A stretch of 64,000 nt of DNA from positions 2,356,001 through 2,420,000 of the forward strand of contig OX388348.1 of NCBI GenBank assembly GCA_947579665.1, given 5' to 3'. The DNA is from Sympetrum striolatum (taxonomy: Eukaryota; Arthropoda; Insecta; Odonata; Libellulidae). The notes beneath the pieces are model-generated. The model was not told the DNA's origin. It made no database searches and worked only from the letters and a program-made list of their open reading frames with translations. Both the position numbers and the translations under genes were made by a program. Positions 23,961-36,179 of the stretch are shown here, piece by piece; the stretch's first letter is position 1, and each line of letters starts with the position of its first letter.

Positions 23961-24343
23961 TATACGATACATACTCGAGTACAAGCGGAGTTTTTTCAGT
24001 TTTTTATGCTGAAAAAGCACCCCTCGGCTTATACTCGAGTGAGGATCCTAATTATTTATTCGTCGGTGGAAAAGACTGCCGTACCCAGAAATCGGCTAGT
24101 ATATTCCTCCCTTACGCAATTAACAATTCTTTGCCGATCGGATACTGTTTTTAATAAATATTCGAAAAAATTAACCTACTGATGCGTCAATCACTGTAAT
24201 TTTATTGTATCTGTTTTTATTTTGAAATTTACCAGTAGCTGCTGCATTTTCTACTCCACGCTTATACTCGAGTAAATTCGTTTTCCCAGATTTTTTTTGT
24301 GATAAAATTAAAGGCCTCGGCTTATAATTGAGCATATACTGTA
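23961..24343. mobile_element. Small TIR element with ATACTCGAGTA motifs
   Basis: Imperfect terminal inverted repeats lie at 23961-23990 (ATACTCGAGTACAAGCGGAG) and 24315-24343 (CCTCGGCTTATAATTGAG). Two further internal copies of GCTTATACTCGAGT occur at 24027-24040 and 24260-24273. Terminal repeats plus subterminal copies of the same motif suggest a non-autonomous DNA transposon. No transposase and no clean duplication were seen, so the superfamily is open. Confidence 0.5.
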
Positions 24344-24393
24344 AGTTTATCCACATATGTTTACATAAATAATTTATAGTTAAGCATTCTTAG

Positions 24394-24849
24394 ATGTATG
24401 CCTATCACAAAACAATAACTCACAAAAGTCATGTTGGTATAATTGATTCCGAAACAGGAAAACATCTGCAACGGCAGATGACGAAAAATTTAAACAACGA
24501 CTTTATATTACAATACGGAAAGGCAATAGGGAAAAGGCGAAAACGACAAATTCCTCGGAGAATATGCGTGAGGGAGAATGGGTTTTATTTCGCTCTTGTG
24601 CGCAAATTGCTTCAATTATACCAGGGAGTGATTCACCTTTCAAAAAAACCCATATGGCATTGTGCAAACTATGAGGACGGCGACCTCGAGCGAGTAATAC
24701 GAAACATCTCTGGAAGCAAAAAAGCATTCCACTCTGTTTACGGAGGAGATGTTTTTATCTGCTCCTCTATAAATCACACCATGTGCAATCAGACGGATGT
24801 GGATGGCGTGCTGGCGATGAAAAAATTCGGAATTATTCAGACATTGTAA
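24394..24849 (+). other. Unassigned open frame, 151 codons
   Basis: This is the longest ATG-started frame in the window. The peptide is basic and of mixed composition, with GKRRKRQIPRR near residues 46-56 and a Cys-containing tail (WHCANYEDGD, FICSSINHTMCNQTD). There is no signal peptide and no domain I recognise. It starts just after the TIR element at 23961-24343. It could be a single exon, a transposon relic or chance; a frame this long is only slightly above chance expectation here. Confidence 0.2.
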
Positions 24850-25388
24850 AAAATATATGCTTATAAAAATTCTAACAGATAAAAAGATTCGAGAATGAAA
24901 TAATTTCAGCTTAATGTAATCTTTAGCACTTATCATGAACTTTAATTATAATATTCTTATATATATAATATATTTCAAGCAATTCACTATATCCTCAAAA
25001 TAGTTCTCCGTAATCAATTATATTTACAATCTCTATCATTTTACAGAGGATAACATACTGAAACAGGCGTAGGAAATTCATAATTCCATTTTATATAGAT
25101 CTATTGACCCATGATCAATCCCATATAAATTAAAATACTGCTAAATGAAAATCCTTAGAGGGCATCAATTTAAAATAACTCTCAACCATATACTGCGATT
25201 GCCCTCATCTCAGAGGAAAATTCATCCTTAGACATATCCTTCTGAGTTATACACTACTGTTTTTCTGCATGTAATCCCATCTGATATCACCACTGTTTAA
25301 TGTTCTCCAAAAAATATAACGCCAGGCAGCACATATTGTTTTCAGACCAAAATGGAATAATTTATGCACACCGAGGGCGATATTTTAA
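24850..25388. other. Anonymous AT-rich DNA
   Basis: Nothing was recognised apart from AT-alternating runs near 24958-24972. Confidence 0.5.
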
Positions 25389-25667
25389 GACGAAAGGGTC
25401 ATTTCTGTTAATAAACCCGAGATAAAATATGAATCCGTGGTTTGCTTGGACGAAAATAGGATGTCCGGTCTGGCTAAAAGTAATCAACCGACGCTTCCCG
25501 GAAACGACGAAACATGGAGAAATACGAGAAAAATTCAAGAGACGGATTACGAAGCAAATGAGGAAGTATTAGGTTTAATGGATAGAAGAAGTGGCGAGAG
25601 GAAAAACAAGCGGTTTCGCCATTCATTTCTGCCAAACGTTAAAACCAAGGCTATGACGAAACGTTGA
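25389..25667 (+). other. Unassigned open frame, 92 codons, no start needed
   Basis: The frame is open from the TAA at 25386 to the stop at 25665. The peptide is hydrophilic and evenly composed (for example NQPTLPGNDETWRNTRKIQE), which looks more protein-like than most frames here. There is no ATG near the 5' edge, so it would have to be an internal exon or a relic. No family was recognised. Confidence 0.15.
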
Positions 25668-27755
25668 TAGAGAGGACATTAAACATATTTTTGCATCTGA
25701 AAAGCATCGCATTTTCCTGGTTATGATGGTGTACTCGAATAGAATAAACCCTATATAAATATGCATAACTTTGAGATACATTAACGGTGTTTCGAATGAT
25801 TAATAATTAGCTGATATTCAACAAGGATCTAACTTTGCCTTAGATGATTTGCACTCAAACGCTTGTTTAGAGGAGAAAATTGCAAGTAAAGCCATGTGAC
25901 TTTGAAATTGCGGTAAAACAGTATGATATACAAAAATGCTGAAATGAGATAAAATTTGCGTACATAATGGGCGGTGATCGGTGAAGCAAAACTTACAAAA
26001 CAAGATATTATTAGCATTGATGCTGTTAATAAATTCCAGCAACTGGACGTATTGTTTTAGATAATGCAAGTCTGTCATGGGTACAGCGAAAACTCATGCC
26101 ACTTCAATGTGTAGTACGGTAGAGAAAGCAAATTCAATAGTCGATTAAAGAGAAGCCAAGCTCAATACAGGATAATTTCCTGAAACAGCAATCTAGACAC
26201 ATTCGTTTGCGTTAAGTACGCTACTAAAAGGAATGGAAATGTAAAGTACTTAGGCTACTTCTCCTCCAGAACCAGAGCAAGTGTACCCATCCTTCGTAAT
26301 ATATCTCAGCAAAACATACTTGATTAGGCATAAATATATTTACAGATTTTGATACAGGTTTCATCGAATTATCAAGCACATATAAACTTATCAGTCATGG
26401 CTGGACTACAAGTACCGATGTGTGGTAAATTGAAACTGCCACGTAGCCAATATTAGAAAACAGAAACATGCAATACAACCGGAATTTCCTCCATCTTTAT
26501 TATCTTGTGATTACCGAGAAGAGAGGGACTCTAAATCAGTTTTCCCTTCCCTTACACCTCGAGGGCGGACGGACCCTTTGTTGAGAGCAGTTTTCGTTCC
26601 GCGATTAAAATTAAGTCCTCCACGAATTACCTCGGATTGCATGTCATTATACGTATCGGGCGCAATCATTTCATCAGAAATTCTCTCCTCGCTACTTAGG
26701 GAGCCATTAAATTCCCGAGGCTCATCAAATTTAATAACTTTCTAAGGTAAAGGCCGGTAAAAAATTGCACCATTTACCGATAATGATCGAAACGGAAAGC
26801 ATTAATTACTTAATCTTTACGTTATGCTATTTATGAAGAAAATTTAGACTGTTTTCTCACTCGGAAATATTAGCAATTTTTTTACCAGAATTTGCAGAAA
26901 ACTCCATGTAATGAGAAAACATTATGAATACCTCTGCGGGAAAGTATCAACGTAAAAGTTTCCCTTACACAATTATTTATTTTAACGCGCTGAAGTAACT
27001 TGTGGCACAATAATAATTGAATGTTTGGCAAACACCTACACTAAAGTTTCTTCCATTTCTAATAATACTTAGGCCCGTAGAAGGAATAGTAACTGAGGTA
27101 TAGAAGTTACCGTTTTCAGAGGAAACGACGAGGTGAAGGATTTAAATGAAAATAACAGATAAACTATGGTGTTCATAAACCATACATGAAGGAAATGAAG
27201 TATTTGTTAATAGTCTTTTGTTGCAGAATACACAAGAAAGTTATTATGATTAACTGTCGATATTTTTCCGTATGCATATGACATTATTTCCGAATAAAAG
27301 CACTTCCGATTCTTCTTGAAAAAAATCAGAATAAATTCTCTAAAGTCAAAATTTTCGTTTTGCAGCTACACTAAAACTAAAAGTTATATATTCATCACGG
27401 AGATAAATCTCAAATCGAAACAATTATGTCTGAGCAATCTGATACGGTATTATTACTTGGGTAACGGCAAATTTTGGGGTTCATCATGAACTTGATCAGC
27501 TATGAGATCCAACAAGGACCTCTCCTCTAAAAAGTCACTCTTCTTTATAAGTGTTAATGAGCGTAGTTCGTCTCTTTGAAGACATTTTTGAACCAAGATT
27601 ATAAAACAAAACGAGAATCTGAATACGTAAATTATTGTTCAGAGACGAATTTACGATAATGCTTGGACAATAAATGCAAACGGAATAAAAACTTACCTAG
27701 CGCACAAATACAATTAAGTTTTCTACGAAACAAGCTCAATTTAAAGGAAGAAAAA
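25668..27755. other. Anonymous AT-rich DNA
   Basis: No genes or repeats were recognised. Minus-strand frames at 25818-26078 lack motifs. A slightly GC-richer stretch at 26540-26720 is featureless. Confidence 0.5.
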
Positions 27756-27816
27756 GTCTGACAGGTGCGGGACTCGAAGTCGGATCTCCCGATTGCCTCT
27801 TCAATTCCCGTCAGAC
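27756..27816 (-). other. Short tRNA-like structure
   Basis: On the minus strand GTCTGAC (27810-27816) pairs perfectly with GTCAGAC (27756-27762), like an acceptor stem. A box-B-like ACTTCGAGTCCCG sits before the 3' arm, and TTTTTC follows immediately, as in a Pol III terminator. At 61 nt it is too short for a normal tRNA and lacks a clear D arm. It may be a degenerate tRNA, an armless-type tRNA relic or a SINE head unrelated to the SINE at 34.3 kb. Confidence 0.35.
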
Positions 27817-30800
27817 CTTTGTCATGTCCGTTCTTCTTTAAGATTTTTCCTAAGTGCACGCCTTAACGTGAGAAATTACCTACACCATTAATTAAGTATT
27901 ATTTAGTTGGACGAGTGTATCAGGCGTATGATTAAATACATCTATTTAATATAAATAATAAAGTCCATGAGCGCGAAATTTATTTGGAAGACAGGAGAGC
28001 AATTTCTCAGAAAACCGAAAGTACGTAAACACTCAGCTGACCTAATTTGTATAACCCTAGGCCAACTGAGTCCGAAATTCGAAAACAGGTTGGGAACTTC
28101 ACGTTGCACTACGGGCACCATACCTCACGACTCTGCCATCAAAACATACCTTTCCCCTGCATCCCAACGGCACTCTTAATTTATCGCCTTACAAGGAACG
28201 GTGTATCCCAACGCCCAATCCATTTATGAAGTATGACCTCATCGAGTGAGAGGGAAATACCGTTAAGGACGGGGATGCGTCCTTCGCCTTATGAGGGAGG
28301 GCTGACCCAGAGGTAACGAGACACTAAAAGAGGGCGCGGGTGAATTCGAAAGTGCCATAATGGGCGGTGGGACATCTCCTTTGAATGATTTACTCCGGGA
28401 AACTGCTATTAAAGGTGCTGCTGAGAGGTTTGAAGCTATATTTTGGCGGTAACCGAAGGCATTAGTACGCGGGCCGGATGGTATACGATAACACGCAGAC
28501 CTCAAACAGGTATCGGCTCTTCTGATGCATGGGTAACATCAATTTCTCATTATTTTCGTCAAAATATCATCAGTATCGACTTCGAACACAACAAACTAAC
28601 GTCATTTCAATTTGTTTATACTTCGATTGCAACGAAATACCGGCGCTTCAATTATTTGTTGGTTTTTTCTTGATTGGTTTATTGTTTGTCTTTGAACAGG
28701 TATACGAGAAAGATATCAACGCTCAAATCCATACTGTTCTCGCGCATTATACTCCAAACACACTAGCAACTACGACTGTTGTGAAGATGAGGTCACAAGG
28801 ATGCCAGTGATAAATATCAGTGACTAAAACGTAAGAAAATTAACATTGCAAAATGACCAAAGCCGTCGATGCACTTTAAGTATATTACTACTACTACTAC
28901 TGTTCGTTTGATTTTCTATAAATCAGTATCGACATCGATAACAACAACATAATGCAATTTCACTTATTGGCTAGTATTTATTACTTAAGTTCACTTAAAT
29001 ATAAAAAACCTTTAATAGTATGGAAGGTAATCGCAAATAATGCCAATTTCGTATCTTGCCATTTCACGCGACGCGAGATGTTCAAGAACTGAAGTCACTT
29101 GATTATTATCTGAAGACGGTCAAATTACAGGTTCATTGCAGGAGGAGTTGGTAATATATCACGTAGGATAATGGGTGCAATTGAATTTTCAAAGTAATTC
29201 AGTTTCAACGACAACAGCATTACCTTGCGATATTTAAAAGTCATTTGCACTCCTAGCATAATTACCACCTAGAGAGTGGAGAATACTTGTGGAAAAAGAT
29301 ACTGAAAATGCTAACATTCCAGATGAAATGAATTATGTATAAATCTCCAGGAAAGATATTTGCGTGACTAAAAATCTTCTCCTTTCCTTATTAGAATTAA
29401 ATTAAGACGAATCACGTAGATTTTATTGCGGAGCATCAGTTACTATGATAAACACCAATCACCTAATTTCCTTTCGCTCCCTAATCAGCATTGACGGAGT
29501 TATAGGAGAAATTATTTAACGTTGACACCCATAATTGTACTGCAGTTCTTTGTGTGAATCAGTAGCAGGATAAAATCACCAAGCAGAGGATAAAAATAGA
29601 TCAATCTGATAAAAATACTATCCAGTTTTCCGATTTGCATTTCTTACCTATAGATATCTCAGTTTAAGAATTACAGACTCGCTGAAACATCAGCAAACGG
29701 ACATTCTTACAAGCAATGGGAAACTGAAAATTGTATAAAAAGACAAAATAGAACGACTACTGATGAAAGTATCTTCCACAAAACCAGATGACTTTAAATC
29801 CTGATACCCTTTCCATGGCCATCAAGCGAGTAAACACATTGAATAGAATCAGCGGAAACAACTACGCGTTCGAGAGTTAGGACTTAACAGAGCAACTCCT
29901 CAGACAGGTGACGACAACGTCCATTCGGAAATAACACAGGAGAATCCTCCAACAAACGTGCGAGGGAAGATCCTGAAAGATTCTCGCTTCCTCAACAGAC
30001 AAATATTTCCTTCCGAGAGAAGATGCAACTTCAAAGAACAGGAATGAAGGATTAATGCAAAAGATAGACTGAAAATAGATGGGGAAGATAGACTGATCAA
30101 CCCATTTTAGGCTAGGGAGTTGAAAGCAATAAGTTATCCCTGAAATGTAACTATAATAAAATACTACATATGATGGAAAGCATTAAAATTAGACAAAAAT
30201 TGTTATAGTCAAGAACTGACTTCCTAATTTATATTTTTAACGTAGTACTTAAAAAATATTGCCAATGAAACAATATGATAAATCCATAAGCCAATTTTTG
30301 TACACAAACTACGAAAGAGAAAATAAAGCAAATTTTACTTGGCTGTTTGTGAGTCTGCTAGACGCAAGACTATAAAGAAATTTCTACGTCGAGATTGTAA
30401 AATAATGTCGAAGATACATACGCTTGTAATAAAAATACACAGCAAAGTTCAAATTATAACCTGATTCACAGGCCTTCAACGAAAATGCGAATGATTCTGC
30501 TTTTCTAATTATAACGATACTAAACGATTATCAAAGGGACGAGATTGTGACTTAAAAATCTCATCCTAAATCCCTAAGGGTTCATCGTTTCACATGATTA
30601 CCATCAAAACGTGAAATGCGAATGGCAATTTAAGATTACATCAAAATAAATGGTTAAAAGCAAGTTTGGTGCATGTTTATTCCGTGAAAATTTAATACTC
30701 ATAAACAACCATCACTGCAATAATTATTCGTTACGAAAGCAGCCTACACGAGTAGAAAATTTTCTTAAATTTATTATTTATTTTAAGTTCCGCAACAATG

Positions 30801-32002
30801 ATTCGACATCATAAATCAATTTTTGATGTTTAAGTTTCGCGAAATAACGACAGAAACAGCTAATACAATTACGGTCCTTTTAACATTGCCGATTATAATA
30901 AATAAAAATTTCAATCCAGATTTTGCAAATATCCTACCCGTTAACACTTCCTACACACGATAAACCGATATTGCAACATGCACATCGCCTAAGAAGGCCC
31001 AACAAAGTGTGATTACAGAAGTAACGCGACAATACTCGGATATTGTGAGTCAATTTTTTGTTGCATAGGTGTAGACCGTGACGTTAGTGACGGCAGTCCA
31101 AAAGGAAGCTGTGAAAGGAGACAGTATCTGGTGAATGAGTGAGTCAGATGCTTTTTGAAAAGCTGCCAAGCCATGTGGGCTCGCTGCGATTGAGGGAGAG
31201 CGGAGGAGCATCTTGTATCTTTATTTCGAGCACGAAAAAGTTTCACATTCTGAGAAACAATCCCTAAGAGGTACTCAGTTTGATACGCCGTCTTCACCTT
31301 CCTGGAAGGGCCAAGTTAGAGCTAAATGGTTTCAGGGAATCGTTTCACTCTAAGAAGAGGCGTAATTTGTTGAGAGTCAAACATTAAATTGCAATCGGAC
31401 CCTTTTTAGAAACTTCATGTCCTAAAAAGACGAAAATGACGCTGAATTCATGCAATTTTAGAATTTGTTTGACTTAAATAAACTGACTGGGTTATACATC
31501 CATAACTCATAGGAATAATATCATTTAAAGAAAAAGATTAGCCCCACATTTACAATTATGATAATAATGAAATTAACTATGAAAATGATTTGTAGGGACT
31601 GTTAATAAAGAAAATCATTTCACTATAACAGTGTCACGTCAAACGCTAATAAATTTTCGCTAATTATCTGATCGGCTGAAATAGCTGGGGGTAGCATGAC
31701 ACCGGTTATGTCTTACCAAAATGTACTTTCCTTGAATTTATCAAGCAATCGAAGCTTCTAATCTCCTTTCTTTCCCAACCTGAGTCTGAGAGCAGGTCCA
31801 GAATCTTAAAGCTGTCCGTTATAACGATGAATAAAAATCAATGGCAAAAATACACAAAATTCAAATGTATGGCAAAACCGCACTCAAAAACGCATTTCCT
31901 TATTCTTACCAAACTCGGGCAAAAATGCCTAACTATAGTGGTTTGACGTGCAGCATAAATGTGATCATTCAAACTTCGTTTCATTCACGCAGCAATGCAT
32001 AC
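27817..32002. other. Anonymous DNA
   Basis: No gene was recognised. A GC-richer patch at 28240-28500 has an 80-residue minus-strand frame without motifs. A (TAC)n run lies near 28887-28901. Frames near 29.9-30.1 kb and 31.0-31.3 kb on the minus strand are also unassigned. Confidence 0.45.
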
Positions 32003-32004
32003 TA

Positions 32005-32303
32005 CGAGGGTCGTTCAATAAGTCCTTAGAAAAAGATGGAAAAACACTTTTTTTGGGGGTAAATTTTTTTTATTTCTCAACATAATCTCCTTTCAGCTCT
32101 ATACATTTTTCTAAACGTTTTTGAAAAACTTTTATGCCGTCCGAAAAATAGGATTTATGGGAGAAAATCATAATAATATATTAAATCATAATTTCTCAAC
32201 ATAATCCTATTATAAAATAGGATTATGTTGAGAAATAAAAAAAATTTACCCCCAAAAAAAGTGTTTTTCCATCTTTTTCTAAGGACTTATTGAACGACCC
32301 TCG
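32005..32303. mobile_element. Mariner-derived fold-back element, 299 bp
   Basis: The ends CGAGGGTCGTTCAATAAGTC and its complement are mariner-type, flanked by TA (32003-32004, 32304-32305). The arms are near-perfect inverted copies for about 85 bases. Each arm contains, reading outward, the last codons of a mariner transposase plus its 3' UTR; the left arm carries more (see 32070-32150). Thus both halves derive from the same 3' end in opposite orientation, rather than from a 5' and a 3' end. A second internal palindrome, ATAATCCTATT/AATAGGATTAT, marks the centre. Confidence 0.85.
32070..32150 (-). pseudogene. Mariner transposase C-terminal fragment
   Basis: The minus strand encodes DGIKVFQKRLEKCIELKGDY followed by VEK and a stop. 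This is the well-known C-terminus of mariner transposases (DGI ... W/L-x-KCI-x-L-x-GDYVE). It holds no catalytic residues and is about 26 codons of a protein usually near 345 residues. It lies wholly inside the fold-back element; the last few codons also recur on the plus strand in the opposite arm near 32216-32237. Confidence 0.8.
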
Positions 32304-32305
32304 TA

Positions 32306-34289
32306 ATATAGACCCCGAATAAGTATCTCAGACGTGTGATAAAGGATACCCAAAACAGTATGCTCGGCTGAGTAAAAATTTTCGGAGGAAAAATCAGCTC
32401 CTGAGCGAGCTCCTAAAATTTAACTCCGGCACCTGAGGGCACTCGGACCGAAAGGGACGTCACTCCAGCGGAGCGTGCTTCTGACAGACGAAAGAGAGGC
32501 GGCCCACGCCTGATCCACGAATGAAACGAGAATGTTTTATCTCGGAGGGCAGTCGACTGGCCTGACGGTGACAGGCGTTTATCCATTTGTCAATTGGAGT
32601 CGGAAGTGGCGCACGAGATGCAGCGCTATATGCAGATTTACATTAAAGAGGAAAACTATTTTATTTTTAGGCCTAAATTTAACGTATGCACGCACTTTTT
32701 TTTAGGTGGGTTGAATAAAGATAATGTTTCCTTCGTAACTTGCTTTTGTATGGGAATATTCTGATAAATCAAACCCAGAAATAATCTCGCCAACTCAATT
32801 CAAGTTGGTAAATTAAGTTTCCACAACGTACATTACTGTTTACTTATTCCATGTTGTTATGCATATATTACTACCTCTTCAAAAGAGTAACGAATTCAAG
32901 AATTAAAAATGGAAATCTAACTTACAGCTTCCTTCCACAATTATACTAAACAAACTAGAAATGAACAGAAAAATCAACTGACTGTGGGTGAAAGGTTGAA
33001 ATTATTTCACTAACTATTTGATGCTAATGTTTTCTACACCTTCATGGTAATCAAACACTATCTTATTGGCACTTGTAACATGATTTTTATGAGTCAATCA
33101 TACGATTGACAATAATCATCAATTAGTCGTTATCCTTTATAGTTTATAAATTAAATTAATGGATGATATACTAAACAAAAAGTGTACGCCATAATCACAC
33201 AAGCTTTACACTGCTCCAAAAAAGGGAAAATAATCTTTAAAATAAAAAATAAATTTTAAATCACTCTAATGTTACAATTCACCGATGAAAACATTTCCTG
33301 CCTTTGAAGCAGTCCATTAGTGATCTAAGGAGCCAACAGCAAACGCTCGATACCTTCCCAGACCGAATCAAAGCGACACATTATGGTCATAATAGTGACT
33401 CCTTCAATTTCATCTACAAAATCATTGGTGGATGAGCTGCGAAATACTCCAACAGCTGACTTCCTCTCTAATCAATCTAGTCGAATTAAGTCCCTACTAT
33501 CTTCTGGGAAAAGCGAGGAAGAAGGAAAAAGATGGTCGGATATGACATACGTTTGCGCAACAACTGAAATTCTTCCTTTAATCGGGAAAGAAGAGGGAAA
33601 TGATACACCTCAAATTAAGCTCTTGAGTGAAATGTACGTGCGAGGTCATTGATTCTTAGAAACCAATCACTTTCTTAACATTACAACAGCATTACTCTCT
33701 TTGAGATTGACATCCGGGATAAACATGCTATTGATGGATAGAATGAGCAAAGAAAAAATCTCTTCCTTTCCCTGTGTGTCTGCTGTAGGAATTCTTCCCG
33801 GGTTTCCAGCCGGGTCGGAAATACCGACGTTTCCGCCGCCGTTTCAGCCTTTCTCTAAGGCGAAGGTGAACTTACGAAGAAGTAATGGCAGCGGCCGAAA
33901 CGGGGGTCTTATCCGCACATACGATCGGGTTGGAAACCAGTGAATTCCATGTCAAACACAGTGAGCCCATCCTCGCAAGTATGCTATGGGGTATAGTATT
34001 GATACGTCAATGTATTAGTATTTCGGGCCTCTTGGTAGACCGCAATTCGGATAGCAATGGAAATTTCGCAATAAAATATTTTCCTCAGCCGGGGTATCGC
34101 TAATAATATCGGAATACGCAAGGGCAGCGTTTCCTTTAGTTCGGTCTGCGGTTCCAGTCATGGGACGGTCGTATGAGCTTTGATGATCAAAACTTTGCCC
34201 TCATCAATATTCTTACGATATAAATATAGAAGACCAGCATTGAACAGCTACTGTGAAATTATCGATCGTGGAAGGGAAGCAGCTGGACT
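32306..34289. other. Anonymous DNA with unassigned frames
   Basis: The frames 33383-33652 (+), 33701-33943 (+) and 33885-34103 (+) cover a moderately GC-rich stretch. The first is Ser/Thr/Glu-rich with no domain. None recalls a known family, and no splice-site chain links them convincingly. 32400-32640 is GC-richer without a frame. Confidence 0.4.
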
Positions 34290-34302
34290 CGCAAAAGATG
34301 TA

Positions 34303-34429
34303 GTAGTAGTATTGTTAAAAGTGCTTCGACAGCTTAGGTCATTTCGCACATTGGCTCCCACCGGGATTCGAACCCGGGACCGCTTTCACCAAAGGCGAAC
34401 GCGCTGTCCACATGACTATCCGGGAGCCC
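34303..34429 (-). mobile_element. tRNA-derived SINE, complete, 13-bp TSD
   Basis: The insert is bracketed by a perfect direct repeat CGCAAAAGATGTA (34290-34302 and 34430-34442). On the minus strand it begins with a tRNA-like head (34353-34428): GGCTCCC pairs with GGGAGCC, A-box-like TAGTCATGTGG, and box B GGTTCGAATCC within a perfect CCGGG/CCCGG arm. A body of about 50 bases follows, ending in AATACTACTACT. The duplication length fits LINE-driven retrotransposition. The perfect duplication implies a fairly recent insertion. Confidence 0.9.
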
Positions 34430-34506
34430 CGCAAAAGATGTATCCGAGATTTATTCACAAATGTCTGTTACTACGATGGCATGGATAGTATTATTATTGA
34501 CCATAC

Positions 34507-35195
34507 CTAAAGGGGTCCTCTTGAGGACTCCGGAGTGATTTTTTTGTAATGCTGTTTTTACTCTAACAAATATACAATTTTTTAATTTTTGTACGTCTCG
34601 CATCAGTTTGAGATAAAAATATAATTAGACTTTTATAAAATTCTTCTATAAAAACGTAAGCAAATAAAAACTCCCTTGATATCCCGGAAGGACCCCGCTT
34701 GATAAACTACGTTTCTAGTGGTGTTGGCTCTAACCGGACCTGTGAAAATTGTAACATACGCTACAAACTGTAGCGATGGGAAAATATGAATCCGTACCAT
34801 ATATTTGATTTAAATTTATAGTTGGTTTTAATACCATATGCTATCGAAATATAAAAGTGTAAATGCTTTCATGATTAATGGGTAATATTTTATGAACTTT
34901 TACTACAATTAAAGCAAATAATTATGTCAAGATATAGTCTAATGAAACAAAAAGACAAGCCCTGAATAATTTGACGCAAAAATAATTGAGTAATAAAAGA
35001 AAAATCGCGAGTTTCTCCGAAGACCTCGTCTTGGAAAACAACGTCGACGATCTTGGCTTGGCGTGCTAAGAATTAAAATGATTATTTTATTATAATTTTT
35101 GCAATAACTCTATTTCGATCCAACTCTCTAAAAAGTGATTGTCTTATTTTAAAGTAATAAAAGTACTTCGTGGACCTACTGAGGTCCCCTAGAAG
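34507..35195. mobile_element. Candidate piggyBac-like non-autonomous element
   Basis: The left edge has AGGGGTCCTC-TT-GAGGAC and the right edge GGACCTACTGAGGTCCCCT, each containing its own small palindrome and forming imperfect inverted ends. The right edge (CCTAGAAG) is followed by TTAA (35196-35199), the piggyBac target, but the left flank lacks TTAA. The interior is A/T-rich with no frame. The assignment is tentative. Confidence 0.3.
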
Positions 35196-35199
35196 TTAA

Positions 35200-36179
35200 A
35201 ACGGAACAACTGTTTATGATTGACTCTTAATCAATAAACTTGTAATATCGCCTAAGGATGACAAAGAAATGCGCTAAACTCGAGACCTATTTAATACAAA
35301 AAAGCATCCGAATTTCACGGAATCGCTTCTGGAACTCCGTGGAGGCGGACATTTTTTGTCGAAATTTCATCAGCGGTAGCTCCGAGAAAAACGTCTTCTT
35401 CATCTTGCGATGGATTCGATCGATGGTTCCTTTGTTCAGCGGACGATGAGTGTTAAACCACCGATCACTGGCCGGCGAACACAATCAATACCAGCGGACG
35501 GAAGGGGTCACTCCCTCCCTTGCAACGAGTTTTTGTCAAAAGCCGCACATCCATTCCCACCAAAACATAGTCTTTTTCACTCAGCTTGGAAATACAGCGT
35601 GTTTTGGTGGCACCACCTTTTTACACTGATGTAAAACGTCCCTTAGCTGCTTTCGCGAAATTTATCATAGGCAGAAAAATTCAAATTTCTACCCCTCGCT
35701 ACATAAACGAAATAAGGCTTCTAAATACTTCCTGCTGAGATAAATTTGAAAAATACGCATCTCACAAACACCAAGTACTCGACGGACGTGGATGGCTGAC
35801 CTTTTTCTCTGAAGAATATTAATTAGTAGGATATGTCATTTTGATGTGATTTTTTCATTTTTTCCCACATTGGATTGCTAAATGCTCGTTTCTCATTTAA
35901 TTAGTAATATTTTTATTTTTCTGTGAATTTATTTATTTATGCATATGTAATTTACTAAATTTTATAAATGTCATTAGCGTACTGTTAGTTTTTACTGCTT
36001 TTTAGCGGTTTTTTCGCCTTCCATTTTCTGCGGGTGTTTTCCCGCAATGTGGGTTTTTTCTTTGTCAACATTCAGCTTCAACACGCACATTCCACTTTGA
36101 CTTGTTTGAATTTATAGGTGTGTGTACAAATTATGCCGACACACGAGTTTAGGTGGAAGAGAGGTCTACATGAGCCAAA
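35200..36179. other. Anonymous DNA
   Basis: Short frames on both strands at 35258-35634 lack motifs. 35880-36060 is very T-rich. No gene was recognised. Confidence 0.45.

Noticed and set aside
34353..34428. Functional tRNA gene
   Set aside because: The fold is tRNA-like, but it sits inside a 127-bp insert with a perfect 13-bp duplication and a shared 3' tail, so it is a SINE head.
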